From Dictyostelium firmibasis (taxonomy: Eukaryota; Evosea; Eumycetozoa; Dictyosteliales; Dictyosteliaceae), in the NCBI GenBank assembly GCA_036169595.1, contig CM069769.1, positions 720,001 to 784,000 on the forward strand: a DNA stretch of 64,000 nucleotides. Direction: 5' to 3'. Positions 48,985 to 63,369 of the stretch are shown piece after piece. The notes under the pieces were generated by a model. It had not been told where the DNA came from. It ran no database searches and saw only the letters and a program-made list of their open reading frames with translations. The stretch's first letter is position 1. Every line of letters starts with the position of its first letter. The translations under genes were made by a program, and so were the position numbers.

Positions 48985-49995
48985 TTCTTCCTCTTCTTCC
49001 TCTTCTTCTTTCTCTTCATCTTTAGTACCTAATTTTTCATCTTTATTTTTTTCTTTTTCTTTTTCTTTTTCAATATTTTCTTTAATTTCTTTTAATTCTT
49101 TTTCTTCAATATTTTTAATACTCTGAATGATTGGTAAGAGATAAGTTAAAGTTTTACCGGTACCAGTTTGTGAAACGAATAAAACATCCTTTGAATTTGA
49201 AACTATTGAAGGTATTGCTAATTGTTGAACCAATGAAGGGACGGTAATATTGAATTGATTTTTTAAAGAATCTACTAAATTTTGTTTAATACCAAGTCTT
49301 TTAAATGCTATACCAGTTCCAGATAAATTTGGATCAAGACCATCAAAATATTTTGATTTGTTAGATATATGTACGGTTTGATTGTCTAATTGTTCCACTG
49401 TAACATTGTTATCTTTTTTTTCAAATAAAACCGCACGCTTTTGTAAAACAGCTAGTTTTCTTTTTTCTTTTGCTTTAGCCTCTTTTTCTTTTAATCTATA
49501 TTCGTATGATTCTTGATGAATTTTATTGGGATGATTATAGATTTTTGGTTGATTTTCTGTTTGTGGTATTATTTTTCTAAAACTTTCAGTTGATGCCAAA
49601 CCACCACTTCTTCCACCATAAAGTGATGATGATGATGATGATGATCCCGATCCTTTTTTTAAATTATTTTGCATTTTCATGTAACTTGATCTATTACCAT
49701 TTCTATTACTATCATCATTTTTATGTTGTCTGTCTTTAAATGATTTTTTATTTTTTCCAAATGAAGAAGGTTTTTCATCATTATTACTCTTTGAATTTTT
49801 ATTTCCAAATGAAGGTTTTTGATTTTTTGATTGTGTAACAAAACTTATATTTTTACCTTTTTTATTGGTTGAATAAAAACTCCCATTCAATTGTGATAAT
49901 TGTATTGATGGAAATATTGTGGTTTTATTAATAAAATTATTACTATTAATTACAATTGATTTTATTAAAACACTCTTATTTAATAATCTGAACAT
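47767..49995 (-). CDS. DEAD-box RNA helicase, probably mitochondrial
   Basis: Single exon, 742 residues. The first 45 residues are rich in Lys, Ser and Asn without acids, as in mitochondrial presequences. Helicase motifs run in order: SQTGTGKT (about 275), PTRELALQ, TPGS, DEAD (489-492), SAT, then TDIASRGIDI and HRIGRTARAG. An acidic insert of about 90 residues (mainly Glu) lies between motif I and PTREL. Basic tracts near 50-120 could contact RNA. It is probably an organellar RNA or ribosome-assembly helicase like DDX28; localisation is inferred. Confidence 0.88.
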
Positions 49996-50045
49996 TTTTA
50001 TTAAACTTGAGACGAATTAAAATTAAAATTTTAAAAAAAATTTTT

Positions 50046-50077
<32 letters not shown>

Positions 50078-50382
50078 CAAACAAAAAAACGAACAATATT
50101 CAATTTTTTTAAATTAATTTTTTTATTATTACCGTTTTTTGGAATAATTCTTGGATTTTTGATGATCTAGAAAAAAAAAAGTTTGAATTTTTTATTTTTT
50201 TTTGTAATTGTTTTATTTTTTTTTAAAAACAAAAATTTTTATTTTATCAAATAAAAAATTTTGAATTAAAATAAAAAATCATATAATAATTAATTAAAAT
50301 ATAATTATAGTTAATGTTGAAATAATTTAAAAAAAAAAAAAAAAAAAAAATGCAATATTATAGTTAATGTTGTAATAGTTTT

Positions 50383-50413
<31 letters not shown>

Positions 50414-50454
50414 AGTTAACTTTTTTTCCCCTTTATTTATTTTATTTATTTTTC
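49996..50454. other. AT-rich spacer with a duplicated phrase
   Basis: This is the upstream region of the helicase gene. The phrase TATAGTTAATGTTG occurs twice (about 50304 and 50353), each followed by an A run. No gene was found. Confidence 0.4.
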
Positions 50455-51310
50455 TTTCTCAAATATAATAATAGACTATCAAAAATTAAAATATATCATA
50501 TCGCAAAGAAAAGAGAGATATCTTGGGTACAACTATTGGATTATACATGCTTTAGATTATTTACTATTTTACCAAATGATATATTGATCAAATATATAGA
50601 GTATTGTTTAAAATTACCATTATCGGATGAATATAAGAAATTCTTTAAAATCACATTTTCTAATTAATAGAGTCATCGAAAAATAATATAAAAATGAAAT
50701 TTGGATAACTTAATGGGAATCTTAGATAGTTTGGTAAATGATTTTTGGTATCATCTATTCAAAGGAAACGTTCAGATTTATAAAGAACAGTTTGGAAATT
50801 TTAAACCAATATCATAGGTACCAATAGATATAGTTAGTTTCTTGGGTGAAAATTCTAATTGCTAGTTGTATTTATCATTGTAAATTATAAATAATCAAAT
50901 AATAATAGGAATAAAATTTTAGAATATTAACAAGCCAACAAATAGCCACCAATGAATGATAGATGATGACAAAATAGGATATTGATAGGCAACAAACGTA
51001 TAAGCCTTTGGAGCACACATATACTTTTCTACAAACCATAGTGAGTTTAATGTCGATTGTTCATTTAAAATATATTAACAGCAAAAAAAAAAATGAAATA
51101 AAAAACATAAATTAAAATATTTTATTATTTATTTTTATTTTTTTTTTTTTTTCAATTTAAAACTGAAATTAATACTAATAACGAATGATGATGGTAAAAC
51201 TGAAATTAGTATATTGGTATTCCCCATTAAATTTTTTGGATTCAACAGATATCAGTTAGGATTATCTTTATGGCGTAATATGCTAAAAGGATCCTTTATT
51301 TTTATAATTT
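50455..51310 (+). pseudogene. Degraded gene remnant, family unknown
   Basis: Short plus-strand frames of normal composition follow one another with stops between them. They include a 60-residue piece with WVQLLDYTCFRLFTILPNDI, then LMGILDSLVNDFWYHLFKG, then FGAHIYFSTNHSEF, then FGFNRYQLGLSLWRNMLKG. Base composition is clearly less homopolymeric than in true spacers here. It looks like an old host pseudogene, possibly of an F-box/ankyrin-type family, but nothing specific is recognisable. Confidence 0.4.
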
Positions 51311-51491
51311 TTTTCAGTTCATTTCTGTTTTTTTTATTGGTTGTGAAAAATAATAATTTTTTGGTATTAAGATGTTTTTTTTTAAATATATATTTTATTG
51401 GGCTCATCTTCTCAACATATTTTATTTTTTTTGTTTTTTTATTATTATCATTTTATTCTTATTTTTTTTATTTTTTTATTTATTAAAAATA

Positions 51492-53560
<2,069 letters not shown>

Positions 53561-54460
53561 TATTATTATTATTTTTTTTATATATAAATATATATTTTTA
53601 AATTATTTTATTTGATTTTATGTATTGATTATTTTATTGTGTCAACTTGAAGGGGAAGAAAAAAAAAAAAAAAAAAAAAAAAAAAAGGAAAAAATATTCT
53701 ATATATGATATTTTTTATTATTACAAAAAATAAAAAAACAAAACAAAATAAAAAGGTAAAAAAAAAAAAAACAAGAAAAAAACTAATTTGTAAAATCTAT
53801 TTTGTAAATAAATTTATATTTTCTTTTTTTTGAAAAAGTAACATATGGACAAGTGTTATTTATTATATTGTTTTTTTATATATTATAATTATTTTATTTT
53901 TTCCTTCCTTACTAACCAAATTATAATTATCTATTAAAAAAAACAGCGTATAATTATATATTTAAAAAAAAAAAAATACTGTGTTGTAAGGAGGTTTTTT
54001 TTGGTGCAAACAAAAAAAAAAAAAAAAATGTAAAAAAAAAAATAAAAAAAAAAAATTAATTTTTTTTATAAAAAAAAACTTTCAAAAAAAGGATATTTTT
54101 TTATTTTTAGTTTTTTTAGAAAGGATCTTTTTTTGTATCTAGTTGTTTTTTTTTTTTTTCTTATTTTTTTTTTTAATATCAATTTAAATTTTAAAACAAA
54201 TAAAATAAAAATAAATAACAATTGGAAATTATTTTTTTAAAGATTATGAAAAATTAAAATTAAAATTAAAAAAATTAAAAAAAAAAAAAAAAAAAAAATG
54301 GTGGTTGAGGAAATTTGGGGTGTGGTTCAAAATAGAGTTTAAATAATTTGAAATAATTAAATTTCTAGTGGTATTTAATTTATTTTTTTATTATGAGAAA
54401 TAATTATATTTATTTTAATAAAAAAATCAGATTATTACAATGAGGACATCTGATGATTTG

Positions 54461-54497
<37 letters not shown>

Positions 54498-54787
54498 ATT
54501 TTTAAGATAAACTATAATTTTTATTATTTACTTAAAATGGATTATGTGATTTTTATATATAAATTATAAAAAGTTTGAGTATTTTCAGTTATAGAGTGAT
54601 TACAATAAAAAAAAAAAAATTGACTCTGATTGATATAGAAGACAGAAAATAGAATGATGATCAAAACAAATATTACTACTTTTAATATTTAATATTTCCT
54701 AACGTTGTATTATATTTTGTTATTAAAAAAAAAAAAAAAAAGGAAAAAAAATTTTAAAATTTATTATATACAAAAAGTTGAAAATAA
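53561..54787. other. Long AT-rich intergenic region
   Basis: Over 1.2 kb of A/T tracts lie between the TBC gene start and the RNase P subunit stop. GGTGGTTGAGGAAATTTGG at 54300-54318 and the patch 54530-54710 are less biased. No open frame or RNA structure could be supported. Confidence 0.5.
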
Positions 54788-56096
54788 CTATTCCCTTTTT
54801 CTTTTATTGCTATCATCTATATCCATTTTTGCTTGTTTTTGTGCTGCAGCAGGTTGCTTTTTATTTACTTTTGCTGTTATTGGTTTTTGTGGTTGTGATT
54901 GAGTTGGAATTGGTGTTAGTGATGGTGATGATGTTTGTGTTTGTGTTTGTGTTTGTGTTTGTGTTTTTGAAGTTTGAGTTTTTTTTGATTGTTTGGGTGT
55001 TGCTGTTGTGGTGGTGGTGGTGGTGGTGGTGGTTGTTGTTGTTTCTTTTTCTGTATTATCTTTATCAGATTCTTTATTAATATGTTTTTCATGTGGTATA
55101 TTATTATTTGTTGGTTGAGTATCTTCTTTTCTTTCTAATTTCCATAATTCTAAATCTTTTAATAAACTTGGATCAGTTACAGTTGCAATACCTTTAGTCC
55201 TTCTTGTAATTGCATGTAATACTGCTGTATGTGGATGTTTACTAACTGCTGCTTTTGCTTGATCAAATGTTAATCCAAATAAATGTCCTCTATTGGAAAA
55301 ATTTTTTAAAAAAAAAAAAAAGTTAATCAATTGGTTATGTATAGAGGTAGATAGATACATAATGTAATAAAAAAATTTACATACAAATTTGATAAATCAT
55401 AAGGTGATCTTAGAGTTATTGAAGATTTACCACTAGAAGATAAAATTATATTTTTACCAAATGAAGATCTAACTAAAGAAGAAGCGATTTGAAAGAAAGT
55501 AGCTCTTTCAGAATCTTTACCAAATAAATTACCATATAAAATTTCAATGAAAATACCTTTAGCAATACATTGTCTAACTCTTTCAGGTTTAATGATAAAC
55601 TTTGAGAATGTATCAATTGTGATGATATCAATTTCATTTGAATTACAAGCTGCATTGAAAATTGTAATATCGTGAGGTATAATACTAATAATATCATATG
55701 ATTGTACTACTGGATTAGCTGATGTTATCATTTGAAAATCTGCCATTGTTTTACAAACTACTTGTAATCTTGTATATTGTTTAATTGTTTTATTAGAATC
55801 TCCCATTCTCATCCAACCACTACTTGTACTCATTTCACTCTCATCTTCAATATTAACTTTTTTAATTCTACAAACATCTTTATGTCCAATTCTACCTTCA
55901 ACTGTATGTGTAATTGCAACTGAATCATATCCATCTTTAATAAAATAAAAAATTATATATATGTTAATAAAAATAAAAATAACTATTTAAAAATATATAC
56001 ATATATAAAACACAAACATTTTGTATGAAGTAAAAGCATTGATTTTATTTTTGGTTCTGGTAGACTAGAATCTACATTTAAATCATAGTATACCAT
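54788..56096 (-). CDS. drpp30: RNase P/MRP protein subunit p30
   Basis: Exons 56096-56018, 55934-55385 and 55289-54788 join in phase to 376 residues. The start MVYYDLNV and later blocks VQSYDIISIIPHD, FNAACNSNEIDIITID, RSPYDLSNL-GHLFGL and DQAKAAVSKHP are the conserved signature of Rpp30 (a TIM-barrel, PHP-like fold). It is part of the nuclear RNase P holoenzyme that matures tRNA 5' ends, and of RNase MRP. The C-terminal 100 residues are an added Thr/Gln/Lys low-complexity tail not found in animal Rpp30. Confidence 0.93.
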
Positions 56097-56198
56097 TTTT
56101 AAAATTATATATATATATAGCTGTCTGTTATTTGATTTCAAAAAGAATTTTTTTTTTTTTTTTTGAAAATGAAAAAAAAATTCCAGAAACCGAGACAC

Positions 56199-56240
<42 letters not shown>

Positions 56241-56312
56241 CATTTTTAAAATCATTTATTAATTTTTATTTATTTATTTATTTTATTATTAATATTTTTA
56301 ATAATTAATTAA

Positions 56313-56346
<34 letters not shown>

Positions 56347-56385
56347 ATTTAGTGGTATTTTTTTTTTTTTTTAAAAGATATAATT

Positions 56386-57903
56386 TTAAGGATTTAATTT
56401 TTTAAAATCATAAGTTTCATTTAATAAAGAAAAAGTATTTGGTTTTGTAATTTCCATTGCATTTGGATCAGATATTAAACACATTAAAATTGTTAAAACT
56501 GAACTAAAGATAATATCAAATGGTTTATAAAGAATAAATAAAAACATTGATAATTGAAGATATAACCAACCTTCATTTTCCAAATTAATAGTAGCCATAA
56601 TCATTGTAACGATGAAACCAATTATTAAAAACATTGATAAAGAAACTGATAAAGTTGTAATCAACATATAATTATGGGTTGCAAATAATTTTTGATTATT
56701 ATTTACCATTAAATTATAAGTTTTTTTAGAAGAGTTACAAAATGATTGACCATAGATTGAAACCATTGAAAAACTGTAAACATTAAATGTGAATAACATT
56801 CTATTGAAAGCAAAGGCTAAAAACTCGAAACAACTACAAAATAGAAATTGAAATCCGGGAATTCTAGCGAAACCTCTACAAAAGAATTGTACCATTTGAA
56901 CCAAACAAACCAATAAAGAACCAAAAGCAATACTACCAAAAGATGTAGTCATTGAACGATATAGTGAACTTGCACATGGTCTAATTGGCATATTATTAAA
57001 TTCTTCATCAGCAAAGAAATACCAACTTGCAACTAAACCTGATATAATACTATAACAAGTATATGTTATCACATAATGAGTCCAATATAAGTTGAATACA
57101 TAAAAAATTACTTTCACATAAATCAATGCATTCCAATATTCTTGTTGGTATAGGCAACCAAATGAAAATAACCAAATATACCAATAAATACAGGAAAGAG
57201 TCAAACTAATGAAACTAACTAATAGAGTTGATGGATATTTTTCAATGATTCTTAAAACCAATGAAATCATTATACCAGTGAATGGAATTTTATCTTTATT
57301 TGAAAAATAAAATAATATTAATGTTAACAATGCTAAACCAAATAAAATACCCCAAACATACCAACCATTTCCAACTAATAAACCAATAAATAATACACCT
57401 GATATAATTAGTGAAAAAAAACTAGTTTTAATCATATTAATTGGATGAATTTTAAAAATCTTTTTCCAAATTAAAAAGAATATCAAAATCAATGGTATAG
57501 AAATACCAATGTTCAATAATCCTTGAAGTCCAAATTTCAAAAAACCTTCTATATCAATAAAATTGAATCCACCAATTATTGTCATACCAATAAACACTGC
57601 CATTTGTAAAGTAAATAATATTGAATATAATAAATCATTGTATTTTACCTTTTTAGGAAACTTATTAAATTCATCAGGATTATCATCTTGAGAATAATCA
57701 AATTCATTTTCATCTTCTTTTAATTTTTGTTTAATTGGATTAATTATTATACCATTTACAATTGTTTTTTCTGTTGATTTATTTTCATTTATTATTCTTT
57801 CACCACTATATCCAGTATTATGATCTCCCATTTTAATTTCACCTCCTGTAGTATTTGAACTTCTTTTTACTTCTCCATAAATTCCTTTTTCATCAACTCC
57901 CAT
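56386..57903 (-). CDS. Choline transporter-like (CTL/SLC44, PNS1) membrane protein
   Basis: Single exon, 505 residues. A polar 95-residue N-terminus is followed by about ten transmembrane segments. The block YFFADEEFNNMPIRPCASSLYRSMTTSFGSIAFG and the later FNVYSFSMVSIYGQSFCNS are characteristic of the DUF580/CTL family. Members act as choline/ethanolamine or membrane-remodelling transporters at the plasma membrane or endolysosomes. Substrate specificity cannot be read from the sequence. Confidence 0.9.
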   Translation of the reverse strand: MGVDEKGIYGEVKRSSNTTGGEIKMGDHNTGYSGERIINENKSTEKTIVNGIIINPIKQKLKEDENEFDYSQDDNPDEFNKFPKKVKYNDLLYSILFTLQMAVFIGMTIIGGFNFIDIEGFLKFGLQGLLNIGISIPLILIFFLIWKKIFKIHPINMIKTSFFSLIISGVLFIGLLVGNGWYVWGILFGLALLTLILFYFSNKDKIPFTGIMISLVLRIIEKYPSTLLVSFISLTLSCIYWYIWLFSFGCLYQQEYWNALIYVKVIFYVFNLYWTHYVITYTCYSIISGLVASWYFFADEEFNNMPIRPCASSLYRSMTTSFGSIAFGSLLVCLVQMVQFFCRGFARIPGFQFLFCSCFEFLAFAFNRMLFTFNVYSFSMVSIYGQSFCNSSKKTYNLMVNNNQKLFATHNYMLITTLSVSLSMFLIIGFIVTMIMATINLENEGWLYLQLSMFLFILYKPFDIIFSSVLTILMCLISDPNAMEITKPNTFSLLNETYDFKKLNP

Positions 57904-58666
57904 TTTTTTCTTTTTTTTTATTTAATTTTTTATTTAATTATAAATATATATATATATATATATATATTTTAATCTGAGATTATATTAAAATAATTATGAA
58001 GGTAAATTATAAAAAAAAAAAAATAATAATTAAAAAAATTATATATATAAAGAAATAAATAACCAAAAAAAATAAAAAAAATAGAAAAAAAAAAAGAATC
58101 CATTTTAGTGTTTAAATAAAAAAATTTATTAAATTGTATATAGTATATAAGTTTGTACCACAATATACCACACATAAAAACACACACACTATCACACACT
58201 CACACACTTGTATTATTTAATATATATACATGTTCATCATAAATAATAAGGGGTAGTTTGGAAAAAAAAAAAAAATTTTTTTTTTTTTTTATTGTATTAT
58301 TTTGGGGTCAAAAATTAAAAAAATTCCACCTTTAGTTATAAAAAAAAAACAATGAGAAAAAGCCATCTTAAGATTTAATTATATTGTAAATTTTTTTCTC
58401 GAAAAACAACGAACAACAATTATAACAATAACCAAAAATAACAATAAAAACTATCCCATTTAACCACAACTATATAAAAAAAGTGCACAAATAAAAATTT
58501 ATCCCGTTCAACCACACAAAAGAAGAAAAAAAAAAAAAAAAAAAAAAAAAGTTGATAATAAAAAATAATAAATAATTAATTTTATTTTAGTACCAAATTT
58601 TATTTATTTTTGTTTTTTTATTTTATTTTATTTTTTATTTCACAATAAATTGAAAAAAAGATTAAA
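57904..58666. other. AT-rich intergenic region
   Basis: This is upstream of the CTL gene. TA dinucleotide runs near 57944-57967 and a (CA)n-like patch at 58170-58210 are present, with poly(A) at 58520-58550. No gene was seen. Confidence 0.45.
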
Positions 58667-60842
58667 TTATCTTCTAATTTTTTGTTTTATAGATTTATAG
58701 TCAAAACCAAATGATAAATCTTTATCACCAGATAATAAAATTTGTTCGAAATAATAGAAAGTTGAAGTTTTTGGAATATCAACGAAAACTGGAACTACAC
58801 CTCTTCTTTTGTTACCACCACCACCACCACCACTACTATTGCTACTACTAAAATATGAATTTTTTTGTTTAGAAAATACTCTACTACTGTCTTCATGACT
58901 AGCTAAATCACATATACTATCATTTCTATTTCCAAAACCACGTGGACGATTATATTGTTGAGTAACAAATGAATTGGTTGTACTCGAAGGTTGAGAGGCA
59001 GATGGAGGCGTTGAAGAAAAGAAACTAACTTGTTTAAGTACGCCAGTGAATTTTGAAGCGATTGTACCATTTGGTAAATAAACTGAAGCAAAGCAAGCTC
59101 TCAATGGTAAGTCAATCTTTGGAATAACGAAATTGAATTGGCCTTTACCTGATTTCTCATTGAAATGATGAATTTCTTCTTGTAAAATAACAATTTCAAT
59201 CTTAATTGGAGTATTTTGATCGAAAACACCAGGTTTTAAAATTGGAATCAATAAACAACCGCCATTACTACCATTTTCAATGATTGAAGGTTTACATGGC
59301 TCACCATCCATCATACAAGACCAAACCTCATAATTGAAACCAATTTGAACTCTAAGGAATTGTTTTTGAGTATTTTTAATATTTAAAATCATTTGATGAA
59401 TCATTTTACCACTATAACTTACTGTGGTTACCCAACTCATCTCTTCAACGATCGATACAAGTACAGCACAATCTAAATTTCTTTTAACTCTTAATTTCAA
59501 TTGAAAATGTGGTTCTAAGAATTTATAACTCAAAAGTATAGGATGGTTTGCCATTTTACATAATTCCAATGGTAATTCTCTAACGTCTACAACACTTAAA
59601 ACTTCATTTCCAATATCTGAAATTTCAACATTTGTACGTGCCTCAACACCAAGGAAACCACGTTGTCTTGATATTTCATCGCCTTTACAAATCATTGATG
59701 GTATATTCAATTCACCACTTGTATCTTTCATTGAATATTCACCACTAATATCAATTGTATAATTTGTATCAAATCCATAATCTAATTGAATTTGAATTAC
59801 TCTTTTATGTTTTTGTGATTCTGGTATATCCAATTCAACAACTTCCCATCTTTTCATTGCTTTTCCATCAACACTAATAATATTAACATTATCCTCAATC
59901 TCTATATTAAATGATGATAATGTACCTGCAATAATCTTTTTTTTTTTTTTTTTTTTCATAATTAATAAAATAAAAAACAAAAATATAAAATAATAATAAT
60001 AATAATAAAAAACTTACTTTATAATCAATTTTATATTTTAATAATAATAAACCTTCACCAATTGAACAAAGTAAATTTTGTGATACTATAACATTTGGTT
60101 TAACTGTAACTTTTGGTTGTGAAATTTGGTTGATATTATCATTTTTTAAAGAGATTTTATTTGATATGAAATCTTCATTAATTGTCCATTGTGCTTTAAG
60201 TGATAATTCATTGGCAAGTTTTACAAATGTAACGGTAAAATTATTAGATTCTTTACTATTTTTTTCAGACCATTTTAAAAATGATTGAGTATCAAGGAAT
60301 GAATTAAAAATTTTAATATTTGCATTTGAATGTGGTACACGAAAGAATACAGAATTATTTGAACATTGTGGTATCGATAAATCCATACCAGCTTCTTTAA
60401 CAGTTAAATAAGGCACTGATAATTCTAATTTAACTGTATATCTTCCTGATGTACTTGTATGTAAATAATAATGTGATCCTGATGTTAATATTATAGCATC
60501 ACAACTTTCACTATTACCAATATTTTGATGATTATTTTTTGAATATTTAATTGAACTATTTAAAATCGTTGCTTTTTGTGAAACTAATTGAATTGATTCT
60601 TTATTATTATTACCATCATTTCCACCTTTAACTACTGATGATAAGTTTTTGGCTCTTTCTAAACTATCAAATACTCTAATTTGATATTCACATTCAACTG
60701 ATACGAAACTATCTTTACAAATACAACTATAATTTGCATGTGATATCAAATATTTTGATGGAATATGTTTCTCGGATCCTAATTCAATTGATTTGAATAA
60801 ACTATATGGTATTTCAATTTCACCATTAATTTTATCTATCAT
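58667..60842 (-). CDS. Unrecognised 697-residue beta-rich protein
   Basis: Exons 60842-60018 and 59935-58667 join at phase 0 to 697 residues. The frame is of normal coding composition with few low-complexity tracts, so it is certainly a gene. Alternating hydrophobic strands dominate (YSCICKDSFVSVECEYQIRVF; KLELSVPYLTVKEAGMDLSIP; KRVIQIQLDYGFDTNYTI), suggesting tandem beta-sandwich domains. A Ser/Gly-rich stretch with six glycines precedes the C-terminal VVPVFVDIPKTSTFYYFEQ. No signal peptide, membrane segment or catalytic motif is seen. I cannot name a family. A cytosolic scaffold is possible but unproven. Confidence 0.8.
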
Positions 60843-61107
60843 TTTTTATTTTTTTTTATTTTTATTTGTTTGAGTTTATAATTAATTAGTTAATAGAAAA
60901 AAAAAGAAAAAACAATTCAATTTTTTTTTTTCAAAAACACACAACCTGATTTTTTAAAACAAAAATAAAAAAAAAAATTAAAATAAATTGTTTTTCAGTG
61001 AAAAAAAATAAAAATCAAAAAAAAAAAATCAAAGAAAATAAAATTAGAAAAAATAAAGAATAATTCAATAATTTATGTCAACAAATCCTATAAGGATTTT
61101 TATTTTT

Positions 61108-61177
61108 TTATTTATTTGAATCTTCTTCACCCATAATATTATTATTAGTTTCACTATTTTCAATTCCATTTTCAAGA

Positions 61178-61208
<31 letters not shown>

Positions 61209-62402
61209 TATGATTATTATTATTATAAATAACACTATTATTGTTATTATTATTTTCAATATTGTTTATATTATCACCATTATCACTATCACTACTATCA
61301 TTACTATTTTTATTATTATTATTACTATTACTATTGTTGTTGTTGTTATTGTTGTTGTTGTTGTTTATTGCTTTTATATTTTTCATTTCTTTAGAAATTC
61401 CCAATAATTCTCTTAATAATTGATTCTCTTTATATAATTCATTTGAATAGGAAAGATAATATTCTTCATCCTCTTCAGATGCTTTTTGTAATAAAAATAA
61501 CATTTCTTGTAATTTTGATTTTAAATGTAAGTTCTCTTTTCTCAATTGAGTATTTGTATCTCTCTCTTGGTCAAATTGCTTACTGTATTGTTCTGATTTT
61601 GATTTTTCATGTGAAAGTGATTTCTATAAAAAAAAATATATATTAATTTTTATTGTTTTTTATTGTTTTTTAATGTTTTTTTTTTTTTTTTTTTTCTTGA
61701 AATGATGATTATGGTGACTATAATAAAAAAAGTAGTAAATTACCATTTGAAGTCTCCCTTTTTCAATTAATGTTTCTAAAGATGATTTAATATCTGAGTA
61801 TGATGATTCTGCCGTCCTATTTTTTTTTTCCAAAATAATAATAACTAGTTTATTTTTTTTATTTTTTTTCATAATTAATATATTGATAGATGTGTATATA
61901 TATATATATATATATAAGATTAAATGAAATATATATACTAAATACCTTTTTGTAATTGATCTATTTGTGTTGATAATTGATTTATTTCAATTTTATTATC
62001 TTTTTCTAAATTTAATTGTTTTAATTTTTCTTTTAACTCGGTAATTTCAATTTGTTGTTCTTTAATTTGAATTTCAGTTTTCTCTATATTTACATTATTA
62101 TTACTATTATTATTACTATTATTATTATTGTTATTAATTTGATTATCTAATGATACAATAGTTGGTGTTTGACCAACTTGTTTTTCGCTCGTTATTGTTG
62201 GTGTATTATTATTTGAAGTTATAGATTGCTTTATAATCTCTGTACCAACTTGAAATAACTCCTTATTTTTACTTTTATTTACAATCATTTTCGTTTTCAA
62301 CTCTTGCAAGTTTTGAAATATATTTTGAAGCATTTGATTAATCTTTTCATTCTTATCTAAATCTTCATTCAAATCTAAATTTAAATTTATTGTTTCTGTC
62401 AT
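61108..62402 (-). CDS. Coiled-coil protein, FGFR1OP2/SIKE-like
   Basis: Exons 62402-61946, 61808-61744 and 61623-61108 join in phase to 345 residues. Helical heptad segments occupy about 1-55, 105-170 and 175-255, with Asn-rich linkers and tail. The stretch LQEMLFLLQKASEEDEEYY followed by ELYKENQLLRELLGISKE resembles the C-terminal signature of FGFR1OP2/SIKE proteins (EQENKGLREIL-like), which are STRIPAK complex members. The match is by eye and coiled coils can mislead. The short middle exon was placed with the CAG acceptor at 61810-61809 to keep phase. Confidence 0.7.
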
Positions 62403-62787
62403 GTTTGTGTAATTATTTTTTTGGAAATTTTTTTTTTTTTTTTTTTTTATTATTTTATTTTATACTGCATATATAGAAATTTCACATAAAAAAAGTATAA
62501 AAAGTAAAAAAAATAAAGATACCAAATTAATTTAGATGGAAATAAATATGAAAATAAAAAAATTTGAAAAAAAAAAAAAAAAAATTTAGAGCGGTTTAAC
62601 AAAAACACCCAAAAATTTCAATTATTTTTTTTTTTTTTAAATTTTGGTGTGTTAAAAAAAAAAAAATGAAAAAACAATGAAAAGTATAATAATAGATGAA
62701 TCAAATCGATCATCCTCAAGAACACATCAACCATTAGGTTTTTGTATTATAATTGATAATTTTAATTTATGATGATAAATAATAATA

Positions 62788-62822
<35 letters not shown>

Positions 62823-63369
62823 CAATAATAATATTAATAATAGGAATCTAACGAATATTTTTTTTTTTTTTTTTTTCTCCAGAGAGGATTTTTATTTTGA
62901 GAATTTGTAAAAAAAAAAAATTATTAAATAATATAAATTTCTTATTTATTTGAGATCATTGATTTTTATCTATTTTTCTGTACTATTTTAATTTATTTAT
63001 GTTTATTACCAACTCCCAAAAGGGATATATGATTAAAATTTAACTAATTTTCAAAATCAAAACTGAAAACATTGATATATTCAATAATAGATGTAGTTTA
63101 ATAAAAATAACAAATTAAGAATTAATTAAAAAAAGAAAAAGAAAAAATAAATAAATAAATAAATATATTTGTAGGAATTAATTAAAAAAAGAGGAAAAAA
63201 AAAAAAAAAAAATCGTTTTTTCCATAAAATTTTTTTTTATTTTTTTTTTAATTTTTATTTTTATTTTTTTTTTTTTTCACAAAAAAACGAATCAATTCGT
63301 CTTTTTTTTTTTTTTCTTTTTTTTTCCTTTAAACTTATAGTTATATTTTAATATTTAAGATAAATAAAA
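62403..63369. other. Divergent intergenic region
   Basis: This separates the SIKE-like gene from UTP3, both starting from here. A 31-codon frame at 62677-62772 of fairly normal composition (with DESNRSSSRTHQPLG) and ATA/AAT repeats at 62780-62840 are the only structure. The rest is T/A tracts. Confidence 0.45.

Noticed and set aside
51214-51486. Plus-strand 90-residue frame rich in Phe, Ile and Leu
   Set aside because: Only the first 35 residues look coding, and the rest reads through T-rich spacer. It was folded into the degraded remnant.
62677-62772. Thirty-one-codon frame between the SIKE-like gene and UTP3
   Set aside because: Composition is fairly normal but it has no homology I recognise. 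A GT near its end could be a donor, yet no matching acceptor exon was found.
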